Positions 17,461-24,984 of a DNA stretch of 64,000 nucleotides are shown here, piece by piece; within the stretch, counting starts at the first letter, position 1, and each line of letters opens with the position of its first letter. The DNA is from DSUN01 sp035527715 (GTDB lineage Bacteria > Planctomycetota > PUPC01 > DSUN01), in contig DATKZY010000082.1 of the NCBI GenBank assembly GCA_035527715.1, forward strand, positions 53,041 through 117,040, in the 5' to 3' direction. The translations under genes were made by a program, and so were the position numbers. Below the pieces are notes generated by a model, which saw only the letters and a program-made list of their open reading frames with translations, did not search any database and had not been told where the DNA came from.

Positions 17461-17682
17461 CCGGAAGCCTGCACGGCGCTGCCAGCCCGCCAGATCCGGG
17501 CAGAAGCTAGACACCTCGTCCACGCCGACGGCACACCCGTCGCCCTCAATGTCCCGCGGCCCGCTGACGCCCACTGGTTCGACCCGCGGGCCGGCGAGCA
17601 CGGGGAGCCTGACCACGCCGCGGAAGGAACCAGGACGTTCACTCCCCCCAACCAGGAAGACTGGGGACTGGTGCTCCAATGA
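17461..17682 (+). pseudogene. 3' stump of a glycosidase (collagen-binding-like C-terminal domain)
   Basis: 73 codons open from just after the vapC stop to TGA 17680-17682, with no start codon. The translation HADGTPVALNVPRP, then HWFDPRAGEHGEP, then GTRTFTPPNQEDWGLVLQ matches the C-terminal 'putative collagen-binding' domain that ends DUF4038/GH140-type hydrolases (pattern WYDPR.G, then RTFTPP..DW.LVL). Its stop overlaps the next ATG (ATGA), so the lost gene was translationally coupled to the GH130 gene. The VapBC module seems to have replaced the rest of it. Confidence 0.65.
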
Positions 17683-18641
17683 CAGCGATCATCCAGCGAC
17701 ATCCGACGAATCCCGTGCTCTCGGCCAGGGACGTGCCCTACCAGGCCACGCTGGTGTTCAACGCCGGCGTGACGAAGTTCCAAGGCCGATACGTGATGGT
17801 TTTCCGCAACGACTACGGCACGTGGGGCGAACCGCGCTTCGAGGGCACGAATCTCGGCCTCGCCTTCTCCGACGACGGCATCCGCTGGCGGGTCGAGCCG
17901 AAGCCCTGCTTCGAGCTGAAGGACGCCGAGATCCAACGAGCCTACGACCCGCGCCTCACGGTGCTTGACGGACGGGTCTACATGTGCTTCGCCGTGGACA
18001 CCCGCCACGGCGTCCGCGGCGGCATCGCGGTGACCGACGATTTCGAGCGCTTCGAGGTCCTCAGCCTCTCCGTGCCAGACAACCGCAACATGGTCCTCTT
18101 CCCCGAGCGGATCGGCGGCAAGTACGTGCGGCTGGAGCGGCCGTTCCCCGTCTACAGCCGCGGCGGCGGCGAGCTGTTCGACATCTGGCTCTCCGACTCG
18201 CCCGACCTGCGTTACTGGGGCAACTCGGCACTCGTCCTCGCCACCGAGCAGGTGCCCTTCGCCAACGCCAAGATCGGCCCCGCCGCCCCGCCCATCAAGA
18301 CCCCGAAAGGCTGGCTCACCACCTTCCACGCCGTGGACATTGACCCCACCCGCGGCAAGAACGGCTGGGAGCCCACCTGGAAGAAGCGCTACACCGCCGG
18401 CCTCATGCTCCTCGACCTCGCCGACCCGCGCAAAGTCGTCGGCTTGTGCAAGCAGCCCCTCCTCGCCCCCGAGGCCCCCTACGAAGTGGACGGCGGCTTC
18501 CGCAACAACGTCATCTTCCCCTGCGGCACGATCCTCGAGGACGACGGCGAAGTCAAGCTCTACTACGGCGCCGCCGACACCGTCATCTGCCTGGCCACCG
18601 CCCGCCTGGACGCCCTCCTCGCCCTCTGTGAGCCACGCTGA
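17679..18641 (+). CDS. GH130-family glycoside phosphorylase/hydrolase
   Basis: 320 aa five-bladed beta-propeller of the GH130 type: RHPTNPVLSARDVPYQA at the N-terminus, VFRNDYGTW, the catalytic region AYDPRLT, and C-terminal GGFRNNVIFPCGTI followed by LYYGAADTVICLATA. GH130 enzymes are inverting phosphorylases or hydrolases on beta-1,4- or beta-1,2-mannosides. No signal peptide, so it is cytoplasmic. The ATG overlaps the stop of the glycosidase stump and has no ribosome site of its own, so after loss of that gene its translation may be weak or supplied by the upstream vapC message. Confidence 0.88.
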   Translation: MTAIIQRHPTNPVLSARDVPYQATLVFNAGVTKFQGRYVMVFRNDYGTWGEPRFEGTNLGLAFSDDGIRWRVEPKPCFELKDAEIQRAYDPRLTVLDGRVYMCFAVDTRHGVRGGIAVTDDFERFEVLSLSVPDNRNMVLFPERIGGKYVRLERPFPVYSRGGGELFDIWLSDSPDLRYWGNSALVLATEQVPFANAKIGPAAPPIKTPKGWLTTFHAVDIDPTRGKNGWEPTWKKRYTAGLMLLDLADPRKVVGLCKQPLLAPEAPYEVDGGFRNNVIFPCGTILEDDGEVKLYYGAADTVICLATARLDALLALCEPR

Positions 18642-18791
18642 GACACGTCCTGGCCGCCGCCGTCCCACTCCGAGGAATGCGAAGAGTGAGTTTGGCCCCA
18701 ATGCCCTCTTTTCGCGACGCCGTCGGAAAGGCGCACGCCTGCGCTCGGAGTGGCCCCGAAGTTGGGCTACGTGTCGCCGAAACTACGTGTC

Positions 18792-20090
18792 CTATGATGC
18801 GTGAACCACTGCGCGGACGAAGCGCCTGAGCTTGCTGGCCAGTTCTCCGAGCCCGTCTGGCGTGCACTGATACTCGATGCAGCGTAAAGCTTTCAGGTCG
18901 AAGGGCACGTCTTCCATGCTCTGAGTCAGGAGAACTACGTCCTTCCCAATTGCGTGAGCTAGGCCAAGCTCATAGAACACATTCGGATTCCGCCCGGTTA
19001 GGTCGGCCACCACCAGTCGAGCACGGTTGATGTGCTCCCAGATGTCCCGCGTGATCACTCGTGTTCCAGCAATCTCGTCGGCCCGGAGGCAGGTGAGTTC
19101 CTCACCCTCAATGACTGGCTTGATGTGGTGGTCGTAGACTGGCTGCATTCCCTTTGTGAATGGCATGAGGACAAAGCAGAGATTCGGGTCCGGCGCGAAC
19201 GTTCCGCCACCAAAGATCGTCCCAATCTCAACTCGCGATGCGGCAACACGCAGCGGCTCCGCCCTGCCAGCAGATCCCTTGTCCCCCGGTTCAGTCCCAG
19301 CGCTCCTCGGCTGATTCGGCTTGCCGCCTTGTGGCTTTGGGGGGTTCTGGCGTCCTTCAGTGGCCTTCCCAAGAACCTGTCCGAATAAGTCGAACGGTCG
19401 GGAAGCGAAGAAGTCGAACCCTGTGGCTGGCTGCTGCAGGAGTCCCTCCAAGCGGTCAGCACATGCTCGGATCGCCCGTGCGTCGTCATGTTGGAGGGCC
19501 AACCCCAGTTCAGCCAGGGTCGACTCGAGTTTGTCCTCGTCCTTCACTCGGTGGCCACTGCCCTGATGCCGACGCAGCAACTGCTCTGCCTGGTGGGCGA
19601 TGCCCTCTGCTCGCAGCCGTGCCTCTCGCGTTCGCAGGTCGGCCTGGTCAGCCTCCCTGCCGAGTTCGGCCGCCTTAAGCAACTCCGAAACCTTCTCAGG
19701 GGACAGGTCCAGCTGCAAGTCATCCGTTTCGACCTCAATCTCCCTACCCGACCCTTTCTCACGGGCAGAGGCCTTCACCTTGCCGTACTCATCTACCTCA
19801 AAGGTCACACGAATCTCGGGCTTGCCCCTCGGAGCCGGCGGAATCCCCTTGAGCGTCAACCTCGCAGCTGTCTCATTCCTCTCCGCTATGGGGCTTTCAC
19901 CCAGAACCACATGTATGTCCACCGCAGTCTGGTCATTGCTTGCTGTAGAGAAGGCCTGCGCCCGTACCGCAGGCAGCGGCGTTCCTCGCCGTATCAGGGG
20001 AGTCGCTATGCCCCCAAGTGTCTCGATCCCAAGGGTAAGAGGCATGTACCTGAGCTTGCGCAGCTTGTGCGTGGGCTCATCGGCGGGCAT
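18792..20090 (-). CDS. DnaK substrate-binding domain fused to a TIR/deoxyribosyltransferase-like effector domain
   Basis: 432 aa. Residues 16-125 are a clear Hsp70 substrate-binding beta-sandwich (LGIETLGGIATPLI at 19-33, FSTASNDQTAV at 47-57, GIPPAPRGKPEIRVTFEVD at 82-100) and 130-220 the helical lid. The 380-residue ATPase domain is absent. A Pro/Gly/Asn-rich linker (about 225-300) leads to a C-terminal domain (303-430) with CFVLMPF, DIWEHINRARLVVADLTGRN and NPNVFYELGLAHA, the pattern of TIR-like/nucleoside 2-deoxyribosyltransferase-fold proteins that split nucleotides or NAD. The start is real: GGAGGT lies 7 nt before the ATG, and the DNA upstream encodes no ATPase domain. Inference: an ATP-independent sensor of unfolded or foreign proteins joined to a nucleotide-degrading effector, as in antiphage abortive systems. 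A decayed or regulatory DnaK paralogue is the alternative. Confidence 0.85.
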   Translation of the reverse strand: MPADEPTHKLRKLRYMPLTLGIETLGGIATPLIRRGTPLPAVRAQAFSTASNDQTAVDIHVVLGESPIAERNETAARLTLKGIPPAPRGKPEIRVTFEVDEYGKVKASAREKGSGREIEVETDDLQLDLSPEKVSELLKAAELGREADQADLRTREARLRAEGIAHQAEQLLRRHQGSGHRVKDEDKLESTLAELGLALQHDDARAIRACADRLEGLLQQPATGFDFFASRPFDLFGQVLGKATEGRQNPPKPQGGKPNQPRSAGTEPGDKGSAGRAEPLRVAASRVEIGTIFGGGTFAPDPNLCFVLMPFTKGMQPVYDHHIKPVIEGEELTCLRADEIAGTRVITRDIWEHINRARLVVADLTGRNPNVFYELGLAHAIGKDVVLLTQSMEDVPFDLKALRCIEYQCTPDGLGELASKLRRFVRAVVHAS

Positions 20091-20164
20091 ATCGGCGACC
20101 TCCAGATTGTCAGGTAGGTGTCAGACCGTAACTTACCACATGCGGGCTCTTGAGAAAGCTCCCC

Positions 20165-20383
20165 TCAGCGGCGTTCTCTTCTTCGGCGAGGCGCCCTGCG
20201 GTACCGCATGGCGGCCTTGCTGATCTCGCCAACGGCCTTGTCGGCCCAGAGGTCCCTGCGCCACGTGGTCTAGTCAAAAGGCTCGCGGAGGAGTAGGGTG
20301 ACGGACCTCTCCGCCTCGACCTGGCCGAGAATGTCGCTGAGCGCTCTCAAGCCCTTGACTCGAAGCTCTGTATCGGTGCTCAT
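20165..20383 (-). pseudogene. small conserved protein interrupted by an amber codon
   Basis: From ATG 20383 the frame reads MSTDTELRVKGLRAL, then an acidic helix and LLLREPFD, meets TAG at 20270-20272, and continues TTWRRDLWADKAVGEIS to TGA at 20165-20167. Small proteins of about 70 aa with REPFDYT.WR at this point are common in cyanobacteria and Planctomycetes, so the amber replaces a tyrosine codon (TAC/TAT to TAG). It lies 74 bp upstream of the DnaK-SBD fusion on the same strand. It is either a recent nonsense mutant, a sequencing error, or a read-through site. Confidence 0.6.
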
Positions 20384-21049
20384 GTGGATGCCTCACGACA
20401 GTGACAGGCGTCACCTTAGGCGCTATCGTATTGCGACACAGCAGGCACGTCAAGCCGTCCTCTGGTTCGGGAATGGCCCCCGATCCTGGCGCCGGGCGTC
20501 GGGCGCCGCAGCTCCGAAGGAGCGTACTATGGCAGCCCAGGGCAACGCCCTGATCTTTGCCCGCATCTTTCCAGTCGCTCTGGGCTAGCCCCCGAAGGGG
20601 GCGACCCAGCCGTAGCCCAGGGCGACCGAAGGGAGCCCTGGGGCCAGGAGCCCCCTGCCCCCAAGCCCCCGAAGTGGGCGTCTCGTGGCGGCTGAATCGT
20701 GCCCTTCGGGTGTTACGGACCTCGCGAGGTCCGTAACACGCCCGCGAGGGCGTCTCGTGGCGGCTGGATCGCCCCCTTCGGGGGCTAGCCCGTTCGGGCG
20801 GCCTGTTCCCAGGGCTCCCTTCGGTCGCCCTGGGCTACGTTTGGCTCGCCCGCGGTCGCGGGCTACAGAAGCCCACACATGTGGACAAGGATGAAGGCAA
20901 CGCCCTGGGCTGATATAGTACGCCCCGTAGGGGCGCAGAACAACGGAGTCAGGACTGGGCGCCACATTCCTTCGGTTTCCATACCCAGGCTGGGCGGCGA
21001 TGATGCCGCAGGAGTTCCTGTGTCGCTATCCCATCGAGGAGGCGGACTG
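20384..21049. other. repeat-dense non-coding stretch
   Basis: No supported gene. It is built of short GC palindromes of the type GCCCCC-GAAG-GGGGGC and AGCCCAGGGC, with a 30-bp inverted pair, a 30-nt perfect palindrome and a 24-nt direct repeat (20676-20699 and 20748-20771, one mismatch). A short open phrase that starts ATGATG at 21000 and ends in a stop overlapping the 21050 start codon may be the tail of a lost partner gene. Confidence 0.6.
20612..20838. repeat. nested palindromic element with 30-bp perfect inverted repeats
   Basis: Arms 20612-20641 (starting GTAGCCCAGGGCGACC) and 20809-20838 are exact reverse complements over 30 bp. Between them sits the perfect 30-nt palindrome 20710-20739 (GTGTTACGGACCTCG and its complement) and copies of CTCGTGGCGGCTG. 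The layout resembles a REP/BIME or MITE-type unit. Confidence 0.75.
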
Positions 21050-21319
21050 ATGGCTACCCCGTCGCTGCGTGTGCGGGACAGCTTGAAGCGCAAGCTGGCG
21101 GCCCTGGCCGAGCGCGAGGGGGTGTCGCTGAACAACTATATCAACGCGACGCTGGCCGGAACGGTCGCACAGGAAGATCCCCTGGCGTTCTTCGACGAGC
21201 GGTTGCGCGGGGTGGACCTCCCCGCTGTCCACCGCTGCGTGATGGGCTTCATGGGCAGGGCGCGGCCCGGCAAGGAACCCGCAGCCGAACAGGTCGAAAG
21301 AGCCATCCGACGGAGGTAG
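21050..21319 (+). CDS. HicB/CopG-like ribbon-helix-helix antitoxin
   Basis: 89 aa with GAGGAGG 8 nt before the ATG. The start (SLRVRDSLKRKLAALAEREG followed by SLNNYINATLAG) is a ribbon-helix-helix DNA-binding domain as in the C-terminal part of HicB or in CopG. The rest (AFFDERLRGVDLPAVHRCV) is not recognised. No toxin gene of intact size lies beside it, so it is an orphan antitoxin or regulator. The preceding frame ends in a stop overlapping its ATG, which hints at a vanished upstream partner. Confidence 0.65.
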   Translation: MATPSLRVRDSLKRKLAALAEREGVSLNNYINATLAGTVAQEDPLAFFDERLRGVDLPAVHRCVMGFMGRARPGKEPAAEQVERAIRRR

Positions 21320-21498
21320 AGCTTGCCCAACGCGCCTGTCACGTTGCCAAGCCATAAGCGCTTGGCGGGCAGCGGCTTGCGGCGAGGTGGGGCATTCCGG
21401 GTGCGCGGCAATCGGGGGATAGGCCCTGTGGCACAGCCGGCACGCGGGACCTCCCCCAAGAACCGGGAAAACTGGGAAGACTGGGAAAACTCAGGGGG

Positions 21499-21790
21499 GT
21501 GTGGTGCGCCCCGCAGGCACCCACAACCTGTAGGGGTCGGCGCGGAGGGGCCGTTGCGAGGCCGAGCTGGGGTCAGGGCTGGTTGATAGTTGAGACCTGA
21601 CCCTAGCCGTCCCATGAACCGGGAACTCTGGGAGACTCTGGGAGACTTGCAACGGGTTGCGGTGTCCCTCTGGGAAGACCACAACCTGTAGGGTGTGCCC
21701 TGCGAGACCTCCCCCAGGAACCTGCCGACTCTGCCGACTCTGCCGACTCAGCATGTTGTGGTATCCCCGAAGCAAGCCACAACCCGTAGC
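21499..21790. repeat. three related hairpin repeats with simple tandem repeats
   Basis: Units at about 21499-21535, 21656-21693 and 21755-21790 share the form GTTG.GGT.....CC, a variable middle, and CCACAACC.GTAG, and each can pair its ends. Between them are tandem words GGGAACTCTGGGAGACTC (from about 21620) and three copies of the 9-mer CTGCCGACT (21722-21748). Two further imperfect repeats with GACTCTGAGCCGGA follow at 21841-21890 and 21904-21951. The whole 21320-21750 gap lacks a credible gene. Confidence 0.6.
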
Positions 21791-22353
21791 GCCAGCGGTC
21801 GAGGCCGCCCGCGCGAAAAAGTGTCTGACTCTGCAAAGACTGTATGACTCTGAGCCGGAATGGGGAGAATCGCCGATTCTCGAGTCGGGAAGCGGAGAAC
21901 CCCGTACGACTCTGAGCCGGATGGCCGAGAATCGTCAAACGGCGAGTCGGGGCTCAGAGGGGCCGGAGTGCGCGTGAGCTCTTCCAGGGTCCGCACGAGG
22001 AGTTCGAGGGTCCACGTCGGACGCGCCCAACCGAGGTCCTGCGGGCACTTCCCCAGGAGATCCCCCAGAGCGGCCAGCAGGTCGTCATCCACCTTCCGTT
22101 CCCCGTTCTCGCAGCGCCGGTCGATCAACCCGCCTTCCCCCCCGACGAGGAAGCGGTTGGCCACGTTGAGTGCGGTCGATTTCGCACACCCCAAGGTGGC
22201 CGCGATCTCGGCTGTCCCTCTGCCGTCCGCGTAGAGCAAGACGATATTGAGTCGGAGACGCATCGCCGCGTCCTTGCACTTCTGCATGCGTCGCCGAAGC
22301 CGCCGCTTGACACTGCGACGCAACTCGATTACGATCCGTGGGTATCCTGGCAT
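21748..22353 (-). pseudogene. IS630-type transposase, truncated
   Basis: The N-terminal part is a helix-turn-helix domain of IS630 transposases: RRRMQKCKDAAMRLRL, then DGRGTAEIAATLGCAKST and a second winged part with GGLIDRRCENGERKVDDDL. Homology stops near base 21970 (phrase LVRTLEELTR). The DDE catalytic domain is missing and the frame runs on through local repeats to 21748. Function as a transposase is excluded; it marks a past insertion in this island. Confidence 0.75.
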
Positions 22354-22652
22354 CCTCAAAGCCCCCGCTGGGTTTCTGAAAAGACACATCACCACCAGTG
22401 GGGGCATATTCTATCATACGACCCAACATCTTGTCACTGCATCACTTCTGTCTCAAAGAGTCGAAATCGTGGCGAGCTATTTAGTCTTTCGGCACAGCCC
22501 CCGCAACAAAAAACCGGCTGGCGCCAGGTGGCCGAACCGATTGGCGCTCGGTCAGGACAAGGGGCCGCGCTGAATGGCGCTGGCGATCTTTGGGCCGGAT
22601 TGCTAGAATGGTGTGGCTGATGCGACAGGGGAGACCGCGCTGGGGCTGAGCC

Positions 22653-24014
22653 ATGCGCTCGAGAATGTGGTCGCTGCGGCGAAAGCTGTTCGTCGCGCTC
22701 CTGGTGATGATGACGTTTCTGCCGCTGGTCGTGTACCTCTACTCGCGCGAGCAGGGCCGCCAGGAGGCCGCGCAGCGGCTCACGGCACACGTCGAGCGCA
22801 GCGTCACCCGCGCTCTCGAAATCAAGGGCGAGCTGGAGCCCGTCATCGAGAAGGCCGGGCCGCGCACCGACAGCGTCCGCCTCGCCATGGAGCGGCTGGT
22901 CGGCCACGACACGTCGATCGCCTACCTGCAACTGGCCGACAGCACGACCCAGGTGGTGAACTCCACGTCGGGCGCGCCCAGGCGCGCCACGGTGCCGCTC
23001 GAGGTCGTGCCCCACGCGGCGCCCGAGCTGGCGGCGCCCGAGGTGGTGCGCGTGCTCCAGGGGCGCGGCAAAGCGACGACGCCCGAGTACGTCATGGGTG
23101 TCCGCCTCTCGAAGCAGGAGCGCGGCCACCTCCTCGTCGGCGTCTCGACTCAGGTGCTCGACGAACAGCTCCGGGAGTTCCAGGAGCCGTGGCGCTGGTC
23201 CTCGATCCAGATCACGGTCATCTGCGTCGCCATCCTCGCCGTGTTCTCGGCCTACATCGTGCTGCTCCACGAGCGCGCGCGGGGCCTCGCCGCCCAGCTC
23301 CAGGAGGAGAGCCGCCTGGCCTATGTCGGCACCCTCGCGGCGAGCATCGCGCACGAGGTCCGCAACCCCCTCAGCTCCGTGAAGATGAACGTGCAGATGA
23401 TGGAGCGGAAGCTGGGCGAGCTGGGCGACCCGGCGCAGGCCGACTACTTTCGCGGCAAGGTCGAGCGCATCAAGGGCGAGATCGAGCGCCTCGAGGACTC
23501 GGTGAACCACTTCCTCGCCTTCTCGCGCCCCGCGCCCCTGCGGCCCGAGGCGGTGCGCCTGGGCGACGTCGTGGACAGCGTGCTCGAGCTCCTCCAGCCC
23601 CAGTGCCAGGCCAAAGGGGTCCAACTCGTGCGCCGCTACGCGCGCGACCTGCCGTCCGTCGAGATTGACCCCAGGCAATTCGTCCAGGCCATCCAGAACC
23701 TCGTCCTCAACGCCGCCCAGGCCCTCGGCCGCGGCGGCACCATCACCGTCGCCACGGAGGCCACGCCCGACGGCGTGGCTGTGAGCGTCGCCGACAACGG
23801 CCTTGGCATCCCCAAGGACATTCAGCAGCAGATCTTCGAGGTCTTCTTCACCACGCGCGAGGGCGGCACGGGCTTGGGCCTCAACATCGTCAGCCGCATC
23901 GTCGAGGAGCACCACGGCAAGCTCACCGTCGAGAGCGAGCCGGGCCACGGCGCCACCTTCCGCATCGAGCTCCCCCGCGTCGCCCCCCGTGCCACTGCCG
24001 GCGGCGCCGCCTGA
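22653..24014 (+). CDS. sensor histidine kinase
   Basis: 453 aa. Two transmembrane helices (about 11-30 and 185-206) enclose a periplasmic sensor region of about 150 residues. A HisKA domain follows with the phospho-acceptor His234 in SIAHEVRNPL, then a HATPase domain with N-box Asn353, DNGLGIP at 381-387 and GTGLGL at 405-410. It should autophosphorylate and pass phosphate to a response regulator; none is encoded next to it, so the partner lies elsewhere. The ribosome site is weak; an ATG at 22665 is an alternative start. Confidence 0.92.
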   Translation: MRSRMWSLRRKLFVALLVMMTFLPLVVYLYSREQGRQEAAQRLTAHVERSVTRALEIKGELEPVIEKAGPRTDSVRLAMERLVGHDTSIAYLQLADSTTQVVNSTSGAPRRATVPLEVVPHAAPELAAPEVVRVLQGRGKATTPEYVMGVRLSKQERGHLLVGVSTQVLDEQLREFQEPWRWSSIQITVICVAILAVFSAYIVLLHERARGLAAQLQEESRLAYVGTLAASIAHEVRNPLSSVKMNVQMMERKLGELGDPAQADYFRGKVERIKGEIERLEDSVNHFLAFSRPAPLRPEAVRLGDVVDSVLELLQPQCQAKGVQLVRRYARDLPSVEIDPRQFVQAIQNLVLNAAQALGRGGTITVATEATPDGVAVSVADNGLGIPKDIQQQIFEVFFTTREGGTGLGLNIVSRIVEEHHGKLTVESEPGHGATFRIELPRVAPRATAGGAA

Positions 24015-24065
24015 GCAGTCGCCGCCCCGTCGTCCTGTCCCCTGCCTATGCGGGGATGGACATCG

Positions 24066-24094
24066 TTGACACCCTGCGGGGCCGCCGATATAAT
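24066..24094 (+). promoter_or_regulatory. perfect consensus promoter of the glycosyltransferase operon
   Basis: TTGACA (24066-24071), 17-nt spacer, TATAAT (24089-24094). The transcript would start near 24101, 34 nt before the TTG start codon. Confidence 0.85.
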
Positions 24095-24134
24095 CGGGGC
24101 AAGCCGAGAGTCCTGGAAGCCCGGAGGGTGCGTC

Positions 24135-24968
24135 TTGCCCGCCACGCTGACCGTCATCGTCCCCACGTTCAATGAGGAGGACAATCTCCGGGCGTGCCTG
24201 GAGAGCGTGGCGTGGGCCGATGACGTGTTCGTGGTAGATTCGTTTTCGACGGACCGCACGCTGGAGATCGCGCGGGAGTTCACCGACCACATCGTGCAGC
24301 ACGAGTATGTGAACTCGGCGACGCAGAAGAACTGGGCGATCCCGCAGGCCAAGGGTGACTGGCTCATGGTGGTGGATGCCGACGAGCGGGTGACGCCCGA
24401 GCTGCGTGCACGCGTCCAGGGCATTCTGGCGAATGGGTCGCCCTGCGACGGCTTCCGCATCCGGCGGATGACGGTCTTCTTCGGGAAGCTCATCCGCCAC
24501 TGCGGCTGGCACCACGACTACCTGACGCGCCTGTGGCGCAACGGCAAGGGGCGCTACGAGGACCTGAGCGTGCACGCCGATGTGATCGTGGACGGCAAGG
24601 TGGGGACCATCCGCGAGCACTTCCTGCACGACACGTATCGTTCGCTCGACCACTACCTCGAGAAGTTCGGGCGGTACACCACCTGGTCGGCGAACGACCT
24701 GTACAAGCAGGGGAAGCGGGCGACGTGGGGGAACCTGACGTTTCGCCCGCTGTGGCGCTTCTTCCGCATGTTCGTGCTCCGCCACGGGTTCCTGGACGGC
24801 AAGCACGGGCTGATCCTGTGCAGCCTGGCCGCCTACACCGTGTTCATGAAGTACGCCAAACTGTGGGACCGCCGCCGTCGTGAGGCCGAGGCCGGGGCCG
24901 GCACCGACGCCTCCCCCGCCGAGTCGGCCAAGGCGCGGGAGGCGGTCCGGCGAATGACGGGCGGCTGA
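24135..24968 (+). CDS. family 2 glycosyltransferase (WaaE/KdtX-like)
   Basis: 277 aa. The TTG start was chosen because GGAGGG lies 6 nt ahead and the protein then begins with the usual beta strand TLTVIVPTFNEEDNLRACL. The GT-A signature DAD occurs in MVVDADERV, and WHHDYLTRLWR and the C-terminal amphipathic segment fit the WaaE/KdtX group that adds sugars to the LPS inner core. It should act at the inner face of the cytoplasmic membrane. It leads an operon with an LPS-kinase-like protein and a GT4 enzyme. Confidence 0.9.
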   Translation: MPATLTVIVPTFNEEDNLRACLESVAWADDVFVVDSFSTDRTLEIAREFTDHIVQHEYVNSATQKNWAIPQAKGDWLMVVDADERVTPELRARVQGILANGSPCDGFRIRRMTVFFGKLIRHCGWHHDYLTRLWRNGKGRYEDLSVHADVIVDGKVGTIREHFLHDTYRSLDHYLEKFGRYTTWSANDLYKQGKRATWGNLTFRPLWRFFRMFVLRHGFLDGKHGLILCSLAAYTVFMKYAKLWDRRRREAEAGAGTDASPAESAKAREAVRRMTGG

Positions 24969-24984
24969 GCCGCGAGGAGACCCG

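Noticed and set aside
18792..20090. Fusion gene as simply a DnaK gene truncated by assembly
   Set aside because: A good ribosome site precedes the ATG, a second full domain is fused at the C-terminus, and upstream DNA encodes a different small protein; a true truncation at the contig edge is impossible here.
21499..21951. CRISPR array
   Set aside because: Repeat units differ in length and spacing, spacers are not of equal size, and no cas gene is present.
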